Counted from the first letter of the stretch, positions 44,671 through 52,237 are shown. The stretch is 64,000 bases of DNA from Solwaraspora sp. WMMD1047 (GCF_029626155.1 NZ_JARUBL010000001.1:5856501-5920500), one strand, 5' to 3'. A program made the numbers and translations. Notes: generated from the sequence alone by a model not told the origin.

Positions 44671-44835
44671 GGCCGATCCGGCTTGAGGCCGGGCTGTGCC
44701 GCAACCCGTCGACAACTTCGGTCGCCCAAGCGCGGCTACCAATGCCCATACGGCTACGCAAGGAACTTCGCAACTTCTTGCGCCTGATCCGGAGGTATCG
44801 CAGTTAATGCGGCCGCCGAGCCTCAGCCAACTACC

Positions 44836-45240
44836 TCAGTCCGGTTCACGCCGGATAGTGATGCCGCCATGGACATCGCGAGCCTGGATGACCGTACCGT
44901 CAATGTTCCCGAGCACCGAGTTCACCACGGCCCGATCATCTCCAGCCTGCGCCGTTATCGAGCTCCAGAGCAGGGGCACCCGCCTTGCGAACTCGGGATC
45001 GTGTTCGGCTTCGCGTTGCAGCAGTTCGGCGAGGAGCGCTGCCCGCGTCAGCTCCGCCGACCCGGCTAGGGAGCGCTCGACTAGATCACGATCCGGCGGT
45101 CGCGACTGGAACCTCTTACGCACGAGCGCCACCAGGGATCCGAGCGCCTCGATGTTACCTCGTATGACGACATCGCCGCTCCTTGCCGATAGGCGCCGGT
45201 TGCGATCCCGATGAGCCTGCAACCCGGGGTGAGCCGGCAT
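44836..45240 (-). CDS. Small conflict-associated-type protein of unknown function
   Basis: Up to 134 residues. The core is helical (EALGSLVALVRKRFQ, ELTRAALLAELLQREAEHDP) and the C-terminus is VLGNIDGTVIQARDVHGGIT, a Gly/Val motif that recurs in actinobacterial STAND, TIR and other conflict proteins. Similar proteins probably start near residue 24 (VVIRGNIEALG), but no standard start codon is there. It lies downstream of the Pycsar-like operon on the same strand, separated by a hydrolase remnant. Function unknown; accessory role inferred from motif and place. Confidence 0.6.
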   Translation of the reverse strand: MPAHPGLQAHRDRNRRLSARSGDVVIRGNIEALGSLVALVRKRFQSRPPDRDLVERSLAGSAELTRAALLAELLQREAEHDPEFARRVPLLWSSITAQAGDDRAVVNSVLGNIDGTVIQARDVHGGITIRREPD

Positions 45241-45289
45241 CGACGATGACCTGAACAGGAGCGGCCGACAGACCCAAAGCAGCAGGGCA

Positions 45290-45420
45290 AGGCCAACGCT
45301 GCCGCGCAGCAGGCGCCGCCTCGGTCTGGCGGATCAGCGGCAGCAGGTCGGGAGTGATCGAGACCGGCATCTGCCCGGCCATCGCTTCGAGCGTGTCGGC
45401 GAGTTCCGGGTCGAAGAGTC
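45290..45420 (-). pseudogene. N-terminal remnant of an alpha/beta hydrolase
   Basis: The reverse strand reads GLFDPELADTLEAMAGQMP and TPDLLPLIRQTEAAPA, the typical N-terminus of HSL-type alpha/beta hydrolases, without a start codon and without any catalytic region after it. The rest of the frame is low-complexity and ends at 45155. It is best explained as a decayed fragment; the match is short. Confidence 0.35.
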
Positions 45421-45451
45421 CGGGAGAATTCGCTGCGGTCCGATCCTGCGT

Positions 45452-45480
45452 GCCCCGGCGGGTAACAATCCCGCCGGGGC
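45452..45480 (-). terminator. Terminator of the Pycsar-like operon
   Basis: GCCCCGGCGGG at 45452-45462 pairs perfectly with 45470-45480 around a 7-base AT-rich loop, 14 nt beyond the microprotein stop on the minus strand. Confidence 0.75.
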
Positions 45481-45494
45481 GATCATCAGCCGGC

Positions 45495-45638
45495 TTACGC
45501 GCCGACCGCGAGAAGCAGGCCGACCAGGAGGAAGGCGCCTGCGACTATCCAAACCGTACGGTTTGAGGTCCGGCCGCTGCCGAAGAAACTGATCAGGACC
45601 ACGGTGGCGAGGGCGACCATCAGGATCAGCAGGAGCAT
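45495..45638 (-). CDS. 47-aa two-helix membrane microprotein
   Basis: A 47-residue ORF beginning ATG 45638, one base after the PycTM stop (TGAgATG), and ending TAA at 45495. It is nearly all hydrophobic: helix 1 MLLLILMVALATVVLISFF, a short polar turn GSGRTSNRTV, helix 2 WIVAGAFLLVGLLLAVGA. The tight junction implies translational re-initiation, and the operon terminator follows 14 nt later, so it fits as the last gene. It may assist or restrain the neighbouring membrane effector (inference). I know of no named family. Confidence 0.65.
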   Translation of the reverse strand: MLLLILMVALATVVLISFFGSGRTSNRTVWIVAGAFLLVGLLLAVGA

Positions 45639-45639
45639 C

Positions 45640-46098
45640 TCAGGTCAGGGCCACGGCCGCGAGGGCCACGACGCCGGTTACCAAGGCGCGGATGGACCAG
45701 GTAATCCGGGTGAACTTACGGTACGCCACCATGTTCGCCGCCCAGATCTGCCCTGCGACCGCGCGCTCGAACGCGTCCTCGTCGGCCGCCGCTTCTAGCC
45801 AGGCGTCGACGAAGCCTTCGCGGTCGTCGCCGTACAGCTGGGCGACGTTGTTGTAGTAGTGCAGCGACCACGCGGCCGTCACCTGCTGCCGCGGCGCCAG
45901 CGTATAGAGCGCCAGCAGTGCGCTGAGCACGACGCAGACGCCGGCGACGAGCAGGACGCCCTTAGCCCAGGAGCCGTGGGCGGACGGCATCTGCCCGGCC
46001 AGGACTCCGGCAGCGGCCAGGACGACGGCCGCCTTCACGTCCGCGAAGCGGATCATCTCGTTCGCCTGTTGGAGGGAGGCTTGTTCCGCTTCCCTCAT
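45640..46098 (-). CDS. PycTM-type Pycsar effector membrane protein
   Basis: A 152-residue membrane protein of the Pycsar effector (PycTM/SLATT-like) group. The family hallmark NEMIRFADVKAAVVLAAAG is at residues 13-31, with helices near 22-36, 46-68 and 134-152 and a charged cytosolic segment between. In known Pycsar systems such effectors respond to cCMP or cUMP and damage the membrane, stopping phage growth. It overlaps the upstream gene by 4 nt (ATGA) and is followed by a coupled microprotein. Confidence 0.8.
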   Translation of the reverse strand: MREAEQASLQQANEMIRFADVKAAVVLAAAGVLAGQMPSAHGSWAKGVLLVAGVCVVLSALLALYTLAPRQQVTAAWSLHYYNNVAQLYGDDREGFVDAWLEAAADEDAFERAVAGQIWAANMVAYRKFTRITWSIRALVTGVVALAAVALT

Positions 46099-46769
46099 GA
46101 GGCTTCCAGCCGTTCCGTCAGGTCGGGCCGGTCGTACGAGGAGAAGAACTGCCCGAGTTGCCCGACCAGATATCGGCGGTCGCTGTCCTCGATCCGCCCG
46201 AGGAAGTCACCGATCAGCTTGGCGATCAACAGGAACCGTGACTCCTCGGCGTCCCCGAACTTCTCGGCTATCCGCTCGAAGTCGAGGTCCAGCATCGCGT
46301 TCAGCTGGTCCGGATGGTGGTAAAGCCAGTAGCTGCGCGCGACGTCGGGGCGGGAGTAAACGTTCTCTCGCAGGAAACGGATCCGCTCCAGCTCGGCCCG
46401 CTGCCTCAGGGTTTCGATGGCGGCCTGTCGGTCGATCTCCAGGATGGCTTCCGCGGCGGCGCGGGCCTGCGGACTGACTGCCAGCTGCACGCGGGCGATG
46501 TTGGCGATGCGAGTGTTGATCTCGTTCTCGGCATTGCCGGCCTGGGTGACGCAATATTGGGCGGTCACCTGGTCGGCCCACTCCGTGATCTTCTGCCGTG
46601 CCGTCCAGAGGGTGGCCTGGTCGCTGCCAGGCCGCCAGGACTGGAAGGTGGCGTCGAACGCGACGTGCGGATGGCAGCTACGCAGCTCGGCGCAAAATGT
46701 GATCGGTTTTGGGGGTTCCTCGGGTCTCGCCCAAATACCCGACAGACGACTGCGCCAGTTCTCACTCAT
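46095..46769 (-). CDS. Helical protein of unknown function in the Pycsar-like operon
   Basis: A 224-residue soluble protein not recognised. Its centre is a long amphipathic, coiled-coil-like helix (QARAAAEAILEIDRQAAIET followed by LRQRAELERIRFLRE), then YWLYHHPDQLNAMLDLDFER and a C-terminal helical part with LIAKLIGDFLGRIEDSDRRY. The helix and ERIRFLRE tail are reminiscent of scaffold proteins, perhaps an adaptor between NTPase and membrane effector. It overlaps both neighbours by 4 nt. Confidence 0.75.
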   Translation of the reverse strand: MSENWRSRLSGIWARPEEPPKPITFCAELRSCHPHVAFDATFQSWRPGSDQATLWTARQKITEWADQVTAQYCVTQAGNAENEINTRIANIARVQLAVSPQARAAAEAILEIDRQAAIETLRQRAELERIRFLRENVYSRPDVARSYWLYHHPDQLNAMLDLDFERIAEKFGDAEESRFLLIAKLIGDFLGRIEDSDRRYLVGQLGQFFSSYDRPDLTERLEAS

Positions 46770-48799
46770 TTGGCGGCCAGCGGGTTCGCGCGGTGCAGCC
46801 GCTCGTTGAACCGGTCACGCACGTCACGGGCGGCCGGCGCTTCGGCATCGCGAGCCAACGGCTGCCAGTCGTACAGCAGGTCGGACATACGGGCGAAGCG
46901 GCTGCTGGCGCCCTGGCCGGTGCCGCCAGCGCTGACCATCAGGTTGGTGATCAGGTCCTCGTACGCGGGTTCCTCGGCCGCAGCGTCCAGCCAGCGAAGG
47001 AGCGCCTCACGGAATTCACCCTGCGGCCCTTCGCCCGCGAACAGGAGCATGAAGGCGTGTACCAGTCCGGTTTGTAGCTCCCCGTCGCCAGTCATCTCGG
47101 CGAGGAGGAGCCCGGCCCGGCCCGGGGTTTCGGAGATCGCAGCCAGGGCGCGCAGCCCCGCGTCGTGCCGCTGGTCCTGCCCGGCCGCCCAGTCGACGAT
47201 CCTGCGCAGCGTCGCCTGGCGGTGCAGCGGTCGGTCCCAGAGCGACCGCACGGCCTCTACGACCCCATCAGTGACGGCGTCGATCCCCCGCCCTGCGAGG
47301 TTGTTCAGTCGGGTCAACACCGCCTGCGGATACGCGTCTGCCAGCGCCCCGCCGCAGACTGCGGCCACCGCGCAGAGCAATGGCACGCTTCCCGACTGCA
47401 CGGCCCACTGGTTGAGCCGGCCGCGCATCGCCGCCCCGGCCTCGGGGCTCATCGCCACCGCCGTCATCAGGCCGACCACAAGGGGCCGGAGGGTCTGGTA
47501 ACCCCACCACCGTTCGGTCAAGGTACGCACTTCGGGCGCGTCGGACACGGGCAGCGCCAAGGTCACGGCGAGCATGGCCGAGGCCACCTGTCCGGCGATG
47601 CGTGGGTTCGGGGATCCGCCGCGACGCATCGGCAGATCGGACGCCCAGCTCCAGAGGCGCGTACGGAATGCCTTGGACTGGTCGCCGTGCACGTAACGAA
47701 GGACCGCGACGCCATAGGACGGCAGGGTGAAGAAGATCCGGTGCTCGTCGTCGATCCGAGCATTGATGTTCTTGGCAAGTTGACGGATCCCCGGGGTGCC
47801 GATGCCGCCGCGTACATTCGCCGGTTCCGCCAGTTTCTCGGCGAGTTTCTCCATGGCGTACAGGACGTTGGTCGCTTGCCCACCTTGGAGGAAGGCCAAG
47901 GTGATCAGGAAGAGTCGGGTTCGCGGATCGACGTTCTTCTCGAACCAGGCGACGAGTTCTTCGTCCCAGTTCTGGTAGGCATGGACCGAATTACGGGCGA
48001 TCTCAGCCAACGATTCCCGCGGATCGTTCGCAGCAGCCCTGATCCGACGGGACAGCCTCGCGATCTGGGCCGGGGTGGCGCCCTCCAGCATAGCCGGCAG
48101 CGGCGGCGTCCTGATCAGCGTGTCCACGTCCAGCCGGGCGCGTTGATCATCCAGGAGTCGGCTCAGCAGTTCCTCGCGTACGGGTGCGGTGACCGTGAGT
48201 ACAGCGAAGCCCGGAACATCCTCGGGCCTTTCGAGGCTCTTCTGGTCGACCAAGACGACGAGGTACGAGTCCCACTTCTCCACGATCTCTCGATAGGCGA
48301 TGAGCAACTCCCGCAACCGCCCGTTCCGGCATCCGGGCGGCACCGTGAGCAGGTAAGCGGAACGGCCGTATGACGACCAAGGCACCTCGTCGACAGGCAG
48401 GATCCGCTGCTCATCATCGTCGATCGGGATCTCCCGCCGAGGCGAGGGAGCGGCGCCGAGCAGCCCGACTGCGGCGGTCCGCCGGCCAGTGCCGGGGTCG
48501 GCCACCAACAGGACGTGGCGCTGCTCCCGCAGGATCCTGGCCGCCGCTTCCCTGGACATCTCGCCCGGGCCATAGACGCGCCTCACAAAGTTCTCGATTG
48601 TCTCCCGCACGAAGGCGTCGGAGAGTTCCCGGGCTGCCTGGTAGCGCCATAGCCAGTTGTGGATGTTCTGCACCATGTCGCGGCCGACATGCCTGGCGAC
48701 CTGGCCATTGTTCTCCTCGACGCTGGGTCCGTCGTCGATGTCCTCGGCGTAGGACTCGTCGATATCTGGGTCCATGGGCTCGATCGGGCCGGTCGTCAT
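46766..48799 (-). CDS. STAND/AAA-like NTPase of the Pycsar-like operon
   Basis: A 677-residue protein. After an acidic N-terminus with the motif NNGQVARHVGRDMVQNIHN (30-48), an NTPase-like region carries a variant Walker A, ADPGTGRRT at 100-108 (Arg where Lys is usual), and a candidate Walker B, YLVVLVDQ. The remainder is helical and repeat-like, as in STAND sensors. It may detect a trigger or regulate the cyclase. Start ATG 48799 overlaps the cyclase stop by 4 nt and its own stop overlaps the next start by 4 nt. Confidence 0.72.
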   Translation of the reverse strand: MTTGPIEPMDPDIDESYAEDIDDGPSVEENNGQVARHVGRDMVQNIHNWLWRYQAARELSDAFVRETIENFVRRVYGPGEMSREAAARILREQRHVLLVADPGTGRRTAAVGLLGAAPSPRREIPIDDDEQRILPVDEVPWSSYGRSAYLLTVPPGCRNGRLRELLIAYREIVEKWDSYLVVLVDQKSLERPEDVPGFAVLTVTAPVREELLSRLLDDQRARLDVDTLIRTPPLPAMLEGATPAQIARLSRRIRAAANDPRESLAEIARNSVHAYQNWDEELVAWFEKNVDPRTRLFLITLAFLQGGQATNVLYAMEKLAEKLAEPANVRGGIGTPGIRQLAKNINARIDDEHRIFFTLPSYGVAVLRYVHGDQSKAFRTRLWSWASDLPMRRGGSPNPRIAGQVASAMLAVTLALPVSDAPEVRTLTERWWGYQTLRPLVVGLMTAVAMSPEAGAAMRGRLNQWAVQSGSVPLLCAVAAVCGGALADAYPQAVLTRLNNLAGRGIDAVTDGVVEAVRSLWDRPLHRQATLRRIVDWAAGQDQRHDAGLRALAAISETPGRAGLLLAEMTGDGELQTGLVHAFMLLFAGEGPQGEFREALLRWLDAAAEEPAYEDLITNLMVSAGGTGQGASSRFARMSDLLYDWQPLARDAEAPAARDVRDRFNERLHRANPLAAK

Positions 48800-49587
48800 C
48801 GGTCACCGCCCCGGTGCTGCGTCATGCTCTCGACCGTGGTGGCGACCTGGCCGTCGTTCCGCTTCACCTGCGGCCCGGAGATCCTTGGCCCTACGGGCTT
48901 CCCGGTCGTCGAGGGTGGCGACGGACGAGGCGACGTGGCCGGCAACAGGCCAATTAGGTTGCCGGAGACCTCCGGGAGGTAGAGCCACGCCTGCCGGCTG
49001 AACGCCTTGCCGTCCACCACCGCTGTGACCGGAAGGCAGCGGTCGGGATGCATTCCGGCGTACCCGGCCGCGATGACGTCCTCGAAAACGCGGTCGGAGA
49101 AGATGCAGGCCACGAATGTCACACGCGGGCTGGCCGCAGCGAGCATGGCCTTAACCGGGACGGAATCGAGCAGGCGGTGGGTGTCGTTACGCGGGTCACC
49201 ATTGCCGGTCCAGTGAGGATTTTCCGGATCGGCTGGCAACGGCCCGATGTGCAGACTGACCCGCAACTGCAGGCGTGCCCGGGCATGGCGGTTGTGTTCG
49301 GCCAGTCGTTCCTGGAGCAGGCGCGGAAATGGGTCCACCAGGTAGGACAGGATGCGCGTCGGGAGCCCGACGGCGAAGCCGTCGCCAGTCGGGCCGAGGA
49401 ACGCTGGGCGTTCCCACTCGGTCCGTAGCCCGGCGCCGTCCAGAGCCTCGCCCACGAGGTCGAGCAGGTTCTTGCTGACCGCCTCGTGCGTGCTGCCCGG
49501 TTCGGCGGTGAAACTCTTGGCGTCGACCGCCAGGATCGCCCGGTATGGCGGCAGATCGATCGAGCGTGCGAAGGGAGTGTGTTCCAC
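48796..49587 (-). CDS. Class III nucleotide cyclase-like protein (PycC-type)
   Basis: A 263-residue protein with the core of a class III nucleotidyl cyclase: metal-binding Asp22 in RAILAVDAKSFT and Asp69 in FLGPTGDGFAVGLP, then LRVSLHIGPL and a helix NDTHRLLDSVPVKAML. This resembles PycC pyrimidine cyclases, which make cCMP or cUMP upon phage infection. A Pro-rich tail ends NDGQVATTVESMTQ (245-257), similar to the N-terminal motif of the next protein. GTG 49587 is used because AAAGGA precedes it; it lies 29 nt after the Crp/Fnr stop. Confidence 0.78.
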   Translation of the reverse strand: MEHTPFARSIDLPPYRAILAVDAKSFTAEPGSTHEAVSKNLLDLVGEALDGAGLRTEWERPAFLGPTGDGFAVGLPTRILSYLVDPFPRLLQERLAEHNRHARARLQLRVSLHIGPLPADPENPHWTGNGDPRNDTHRLLDSVPVKAMLAAASPRVTFVACIFSDRVFEDVIAAGYAGMHPDRCLPVTAVVDGKAFSRQAWLYLPEVSGNLIGLLPATSPRPSPPSTTGKPVGPRISGPQVKRNDGQVATTVESMTQHRGGDR

Positions 49588-49616
49588 GGGAGTCCTTTCT
49601 CGAGGACGGGACCCCC

Positions 49617-50324
49617 TCAGAGTCGGCCGGGACCACGCCACTCTCTGCCCAGTTCTGGGCGAAAACCGTGTGACCGGACGCTCAGTGCCGTCGGGTCCAC
49701 GATCGTGACTTCGCGCCGTCCGGTGGCGACGATGCCGGCCTCGCGCAGGGCGGTCAGCTCGGCGACGACCGCGTTGCGCGAGGCGCCGACCAGTTCGGCG
49801 AGTTCCGCCTGGGAGAGCCGGATCGCCGAGCGACCGTCTGCACGCCGGCTCGCCTGATCAAGCTGAATCAACGCCCGGGCCAGCCGCTCACGCACGGGCA
49901 GCACGGCCAGCGCCGTGCGCTGGGCGTCCGAGGCGCGCAGCCGGTTCACTGTGTAGCTGGCGAAGCCCATGGCAAACGCGGGTCTGGTTAGAAAACGCCG
50001 GAACTGCGGGCCGGTCAGCAGCCGGGTGACCGTGGTGGTGAGGGCGGTGACTGTGGCCGAGCGGGGTTGTAAATCGACGGCGGCCAGGTCGCCGACGACA
50101 TCGCCAGCGGCCCGCAGCGTCAGGATCGCGCAGCTCCCGTCATTCTCCGACCGTACGATCTTGACGCAGCCGGCCAGAAGCACGTGGACATGCTGGGTCG
50201 TGTCGCCTTGGCGTAGCAGCACGTCGCGGGGCTCGAAGCGAACGGGGATTCCAGTGTTCTGCACTCGGTGCCACTCGTCCTGCGAAAGATGAGCGACAAG
50301 TCCAGACTCACCGTCGTCACGCAT
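49617..50324 (-). CDS. Crp/Fnr family regulator
   Basis: A 235-residue regulator: an N-terminal cyclic-nucleotide-binding beta-roll (FEPRDVLLRQGDTTQHVHVL, GDVVGDLAAVDLQPRSATVT; the PRSATV phosphate-binding cassette is kept) and a C-terminal winged helix (LSQAELAELVGASRNAVVAE). It is the first gene of the operon, 29 nt before the cyclase, so it may sense the cyclase product and control the locus. There is no Shine-Dalgarno before ATG 50324, only an AT-rich TATAGACGATACATT-type stretch, suggesting a leaderless transcript. Confidence 0.9.
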   Translation of the reverse strand: MRDDGESGLVAHLSQDEWHRVQNTGIPVRFEPRDVLLRQGDTTQHVHVLLAGCVKIVRSENDGSCAILTLRAAGDVVGDLAAVDLQPRSATVTALTTTVTRLLTGPQFRRFLTRPAFAMGFASYTVNRLRASDAQRTALAVLPVRERLARALIQLDQASRRADGRSAIRLSQAELAELVGASRNAVVAELTALREAGIVATGRREVTIVDPTALSVRSHGFRPELGREWRGPGRL

Positions 50325-50665
50325 ACACAGAATGTATCGTCTATAGCCGCGTCCAGAGCCGGAGCATTGCAGCGTGGTTGGGGCTGGCGCGGTCCCGCTC
50401 AATCGCCTGCGACGTCGCCGCGTGGTCGGAATTTTGAGGGGAGCCGCGTCAGGGCGTTCAACGGGTAGCAGATCGTTGCAGGCAGACACCCTCGCCGGCC
50501 CGGCGCGAGGGTTGGTGCCCCGCCGGCAACACCGGGCTGCGGATGTCAGCGGGGAACGGTGCGCCAAACTTCGGCGCGAATCGCCTCCGATGGCCCGCAA
50601 TCGTTGATGCCCGGATCGCGGGCCGGGCATCAACGATGGATGGCTGCGGTGGCGACGGAATCTGC
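50325..50665. other. Intergenic region with operon promoter and hairpin
   Basis: About 340 bases between two minus-strand transcripts with no supported gene. The left edge (50325-50345) is AT-rich and is the likely promoter of the Crp/Fnr operon; the right part holds the hairpin at 50600-50637. Confidence 0.55.
50600..50637 (-). terminator. Terminator after the XRE-DUF397 pair
   Basis: A perfect 15-bp stem: ATCGTTGATGCCCGG at 50600-50614 pairs with 50623-50637 around an 8-base loop, 28 nt past the DUF397 stop. It insulates the Crp/Fnr operon from upstream transcription. Confidence 0.75.
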
Positions 50666-50875
50666 TCAGGAAGGCGAGGTCGGGGCGGCCTTGAGCGTGG
50701 TCAGGAAGCTGGTCCATCCGGCGCCGTCGAAGGCGAGGGTGGGGCCGGTGCGGTCCTTTGAGTCGCGTATGCCCACCCCGCCCCCGGCGAACCGGACCTC
50801 GACGCAACTGGCGTTGTTGGAGCTGCGGGAGGACTTGAACCAGTCCCGGTCGGGGGCGCTATCGAGGGGGGTCAC
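50666..50875 (-). CDS. DUF397 domain protein
   Basis: A 69-residue DUF397 protein. The family core WFKSSRSSNNASCVEVRF and IRDSKDRTGPTLAF and the closing WTSFLTTLK are all present. DUF397 genes are nearly always next to a DUF5753-type XRE regulator, and the pairs act like toxin-antitoxin or developmental switches in Streptomyces. GTG 50875 overlaps the regulator stop (GTGA), so they are coupled. Confidence 0.92.
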   Translation of the reverse strand: MTPLDSAPDRDWFKSSRSSNNASCVEVRFAGGGVGIRDSKDRTGPTLAFDGAGWTSFLTTLKAAPTSPS

Positions 50876-51783
50876 GTCATCTCCTTGGCGATCCGCTGGA
50901 TCAGGGCGAGCGAGTCTCCCGAGCTTAACGCGCACTCCCGCGTCTCCCCGAAGGTCACGACGTAGTCGGTGACCCGGACGGACTGGTCGATGATGTCGAT
51001 CGACGTCAGGATCTCCTGCCAGACAAGGTCGTGCAGCCGTGGCGAGGGGAAGGAGAGGACCTGGAACGGGCCGCTGAGCGCGGGATGCGCCCCGACGCTA
51101 AACGGGAGCACCCGGATCTCGATCTGATCGGGCCGCTCGGTCATCAGGGCTGCCAGGTGTTCGAGCTGGGCGCGCATCACCGCGGGACCCCCGACCTGCT
51201 GCCGCAACGCACCCTCGCCGACCACCGCGCTGATCCGGATCGGGTTCTGGGTGGCGGTCAGCCTTGTCTTCCGGGCCATCCGCGCGGCGACCCGCCGGTC
51301 CACCTCGGTCAGCCGAATGACGGTGCGACCGCCCCTGATCACCGCACGGGCGTACTCCTCGGTCTGCAACAGCCCGTGCAACAGCTCGCTGTCGTAGCAG
51401 TGGATCTGCTCCGCGCCGGCCTCGTAGCCAAGGAAGCGGAGGAACTCTGCGGGGAAGAGCTGCGAGTACTCCTGCCACCAGCCGCGTCGGGCCGCGCCTA
51501 CGCGGAGTTCCTCAAGCTCGGCCGCATCGTCGGGATCCAGTTCGTAGATCTCGATCATCTGGGCGAGCCGGCGGGCCGGCAGCTTGACTCTCCCCGCCTC
51601 CACTCCGGACACATACGCCTGGATGATGCCGATCGCGCGGCCGGCGGCGGCAGCGGTGAGGCCGATCTCCTCGCGACGCTGGCGCAGCCGGATGCCCAGC
51701 TCCCAGGCTTGGACGATGGGCGACGAGCCCAACGCTGATGACGACTTGCTCGTTCTGGATTGTGCCGAAGACGTGGGCGACAC
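50872..51783 (-). CDS. XRE regulator with DUF5753 (Scr1-type)
   Basis: A 303-residue regulator with an N-terminal XRE helix-turn-helix (LRQRREEIGLTAAAAGRAIG, VSGVEAGRVKLPARR) and a C-terminal DUF5753 domain (YDSELLHGLLQTEEYARAVI, RKTRLTATQNPIRISAVVGE, FQVLSFP). Paired with the DUF397 gene. GTG 51783 is preceded by AAGGAG six bases upstream. A 14-bp palindrome at 51844-51857 lies in the divergent promoter region and may be its own operator. Confidence 0.92.
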   Translation of the reverse strand: MSPTSSAQSRTSKSSSALGSSPIVQAWELGIRLRQRREEIGLTAAAAGRAIGIIQAYVSGVEAGRVKLPARRLAQMIEIYELDPDDAAELEELRVGAARRGWWQEYSQLFPAEFLRFLGYEAGAEQIHCYDSELLHGLLQTEEYARAVIRGGRTVIRLTEVDRRVAARMARKTRLTATQNPIRISAVVGEGALRQQVGGPAVMRAQLEHLAALMTERPDQIEIRVLPFSVGAHPALSGPFQVLSFPSPRLHDLVWQEILTSIDIIDQSVRVTDYVVTFGETRECALSSGDSLALIQRIAKEMT

Positions 51784-51843
51784 GTCGGCTCCTTCGACCC
51801 ATCGAACTTCCTGACCGAACACGCCAAGTATCCATCCGGAGAC

Positions 51844-51857
51844 GCTTGATATCAAGC
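51844..51857. promoter_or_regulatory. 14-bp palindrome, candidate XRE operator
   Basis: GCTTGATATCAAGC is a perfect palindrome 61 nt upstream of the XRE start and 57 nt upstream of the divergent gene at 51914, well placed for a dimeric repressor. Confidence 0.45.
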
Positions 51858-51913
51858 TTCTCGTGCATCATTCTGGATTACGTTCGATGTCATGATCAGA
51901 TTAGGGAGTCGAG

Positions 51914-52237
51914 ATGCTGAACGAGGGACGGTGGGTCTACCACGAGGCGAAGACCGTGCACGCGTACTCGCTGTGCCGGATCGTCGACGCCGGCACCGCC
52001 GACGAGCGGTACGACCTGCTCGGCACCATCGAGGTTCCCGTCGATCGACGCGCGCCGAACCTCCCCGCCGACGGGTTGCGGTCGTGGGCGCTCGCCACCC
52101 TGACCCACGGCGGGTACGGCTTCGGCCGCTACCACGCCGCGTTCGGCACCCTCGACGAGGACGGCGAGCCGTACCAGGACATCACCCACGAGAACATCGA
52201 CTGGTCCGGCACCGCCGCCCTACGCCCCGCCGAATGA
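51914..52237 (+). CDS. Hypothetical protein (107 aa)
   Basis: A 107-residue soluble protein of unknown family. It is rich in aromatic and acidic residues (RWVYHEAKTVHAYSLCRIVD, GGYGFGRYHAAFGTLDEDGE). GGGAG five bases before ATG 51914 supports the start. It is divergent from the XRE/DUF397 pair and 62 nt before the DUF433 antitoxin gene. Confidence 0.7.
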   Translation: MLNEGRWVYHEAKTVHAYSLCRIVDAGTADERYDLLGTIEVPVDRRAPNLPADGLRSWALATLTHGGYGFGRYHAAFGTLDEDGEPYQDITHENIDWSGTAALRPAE

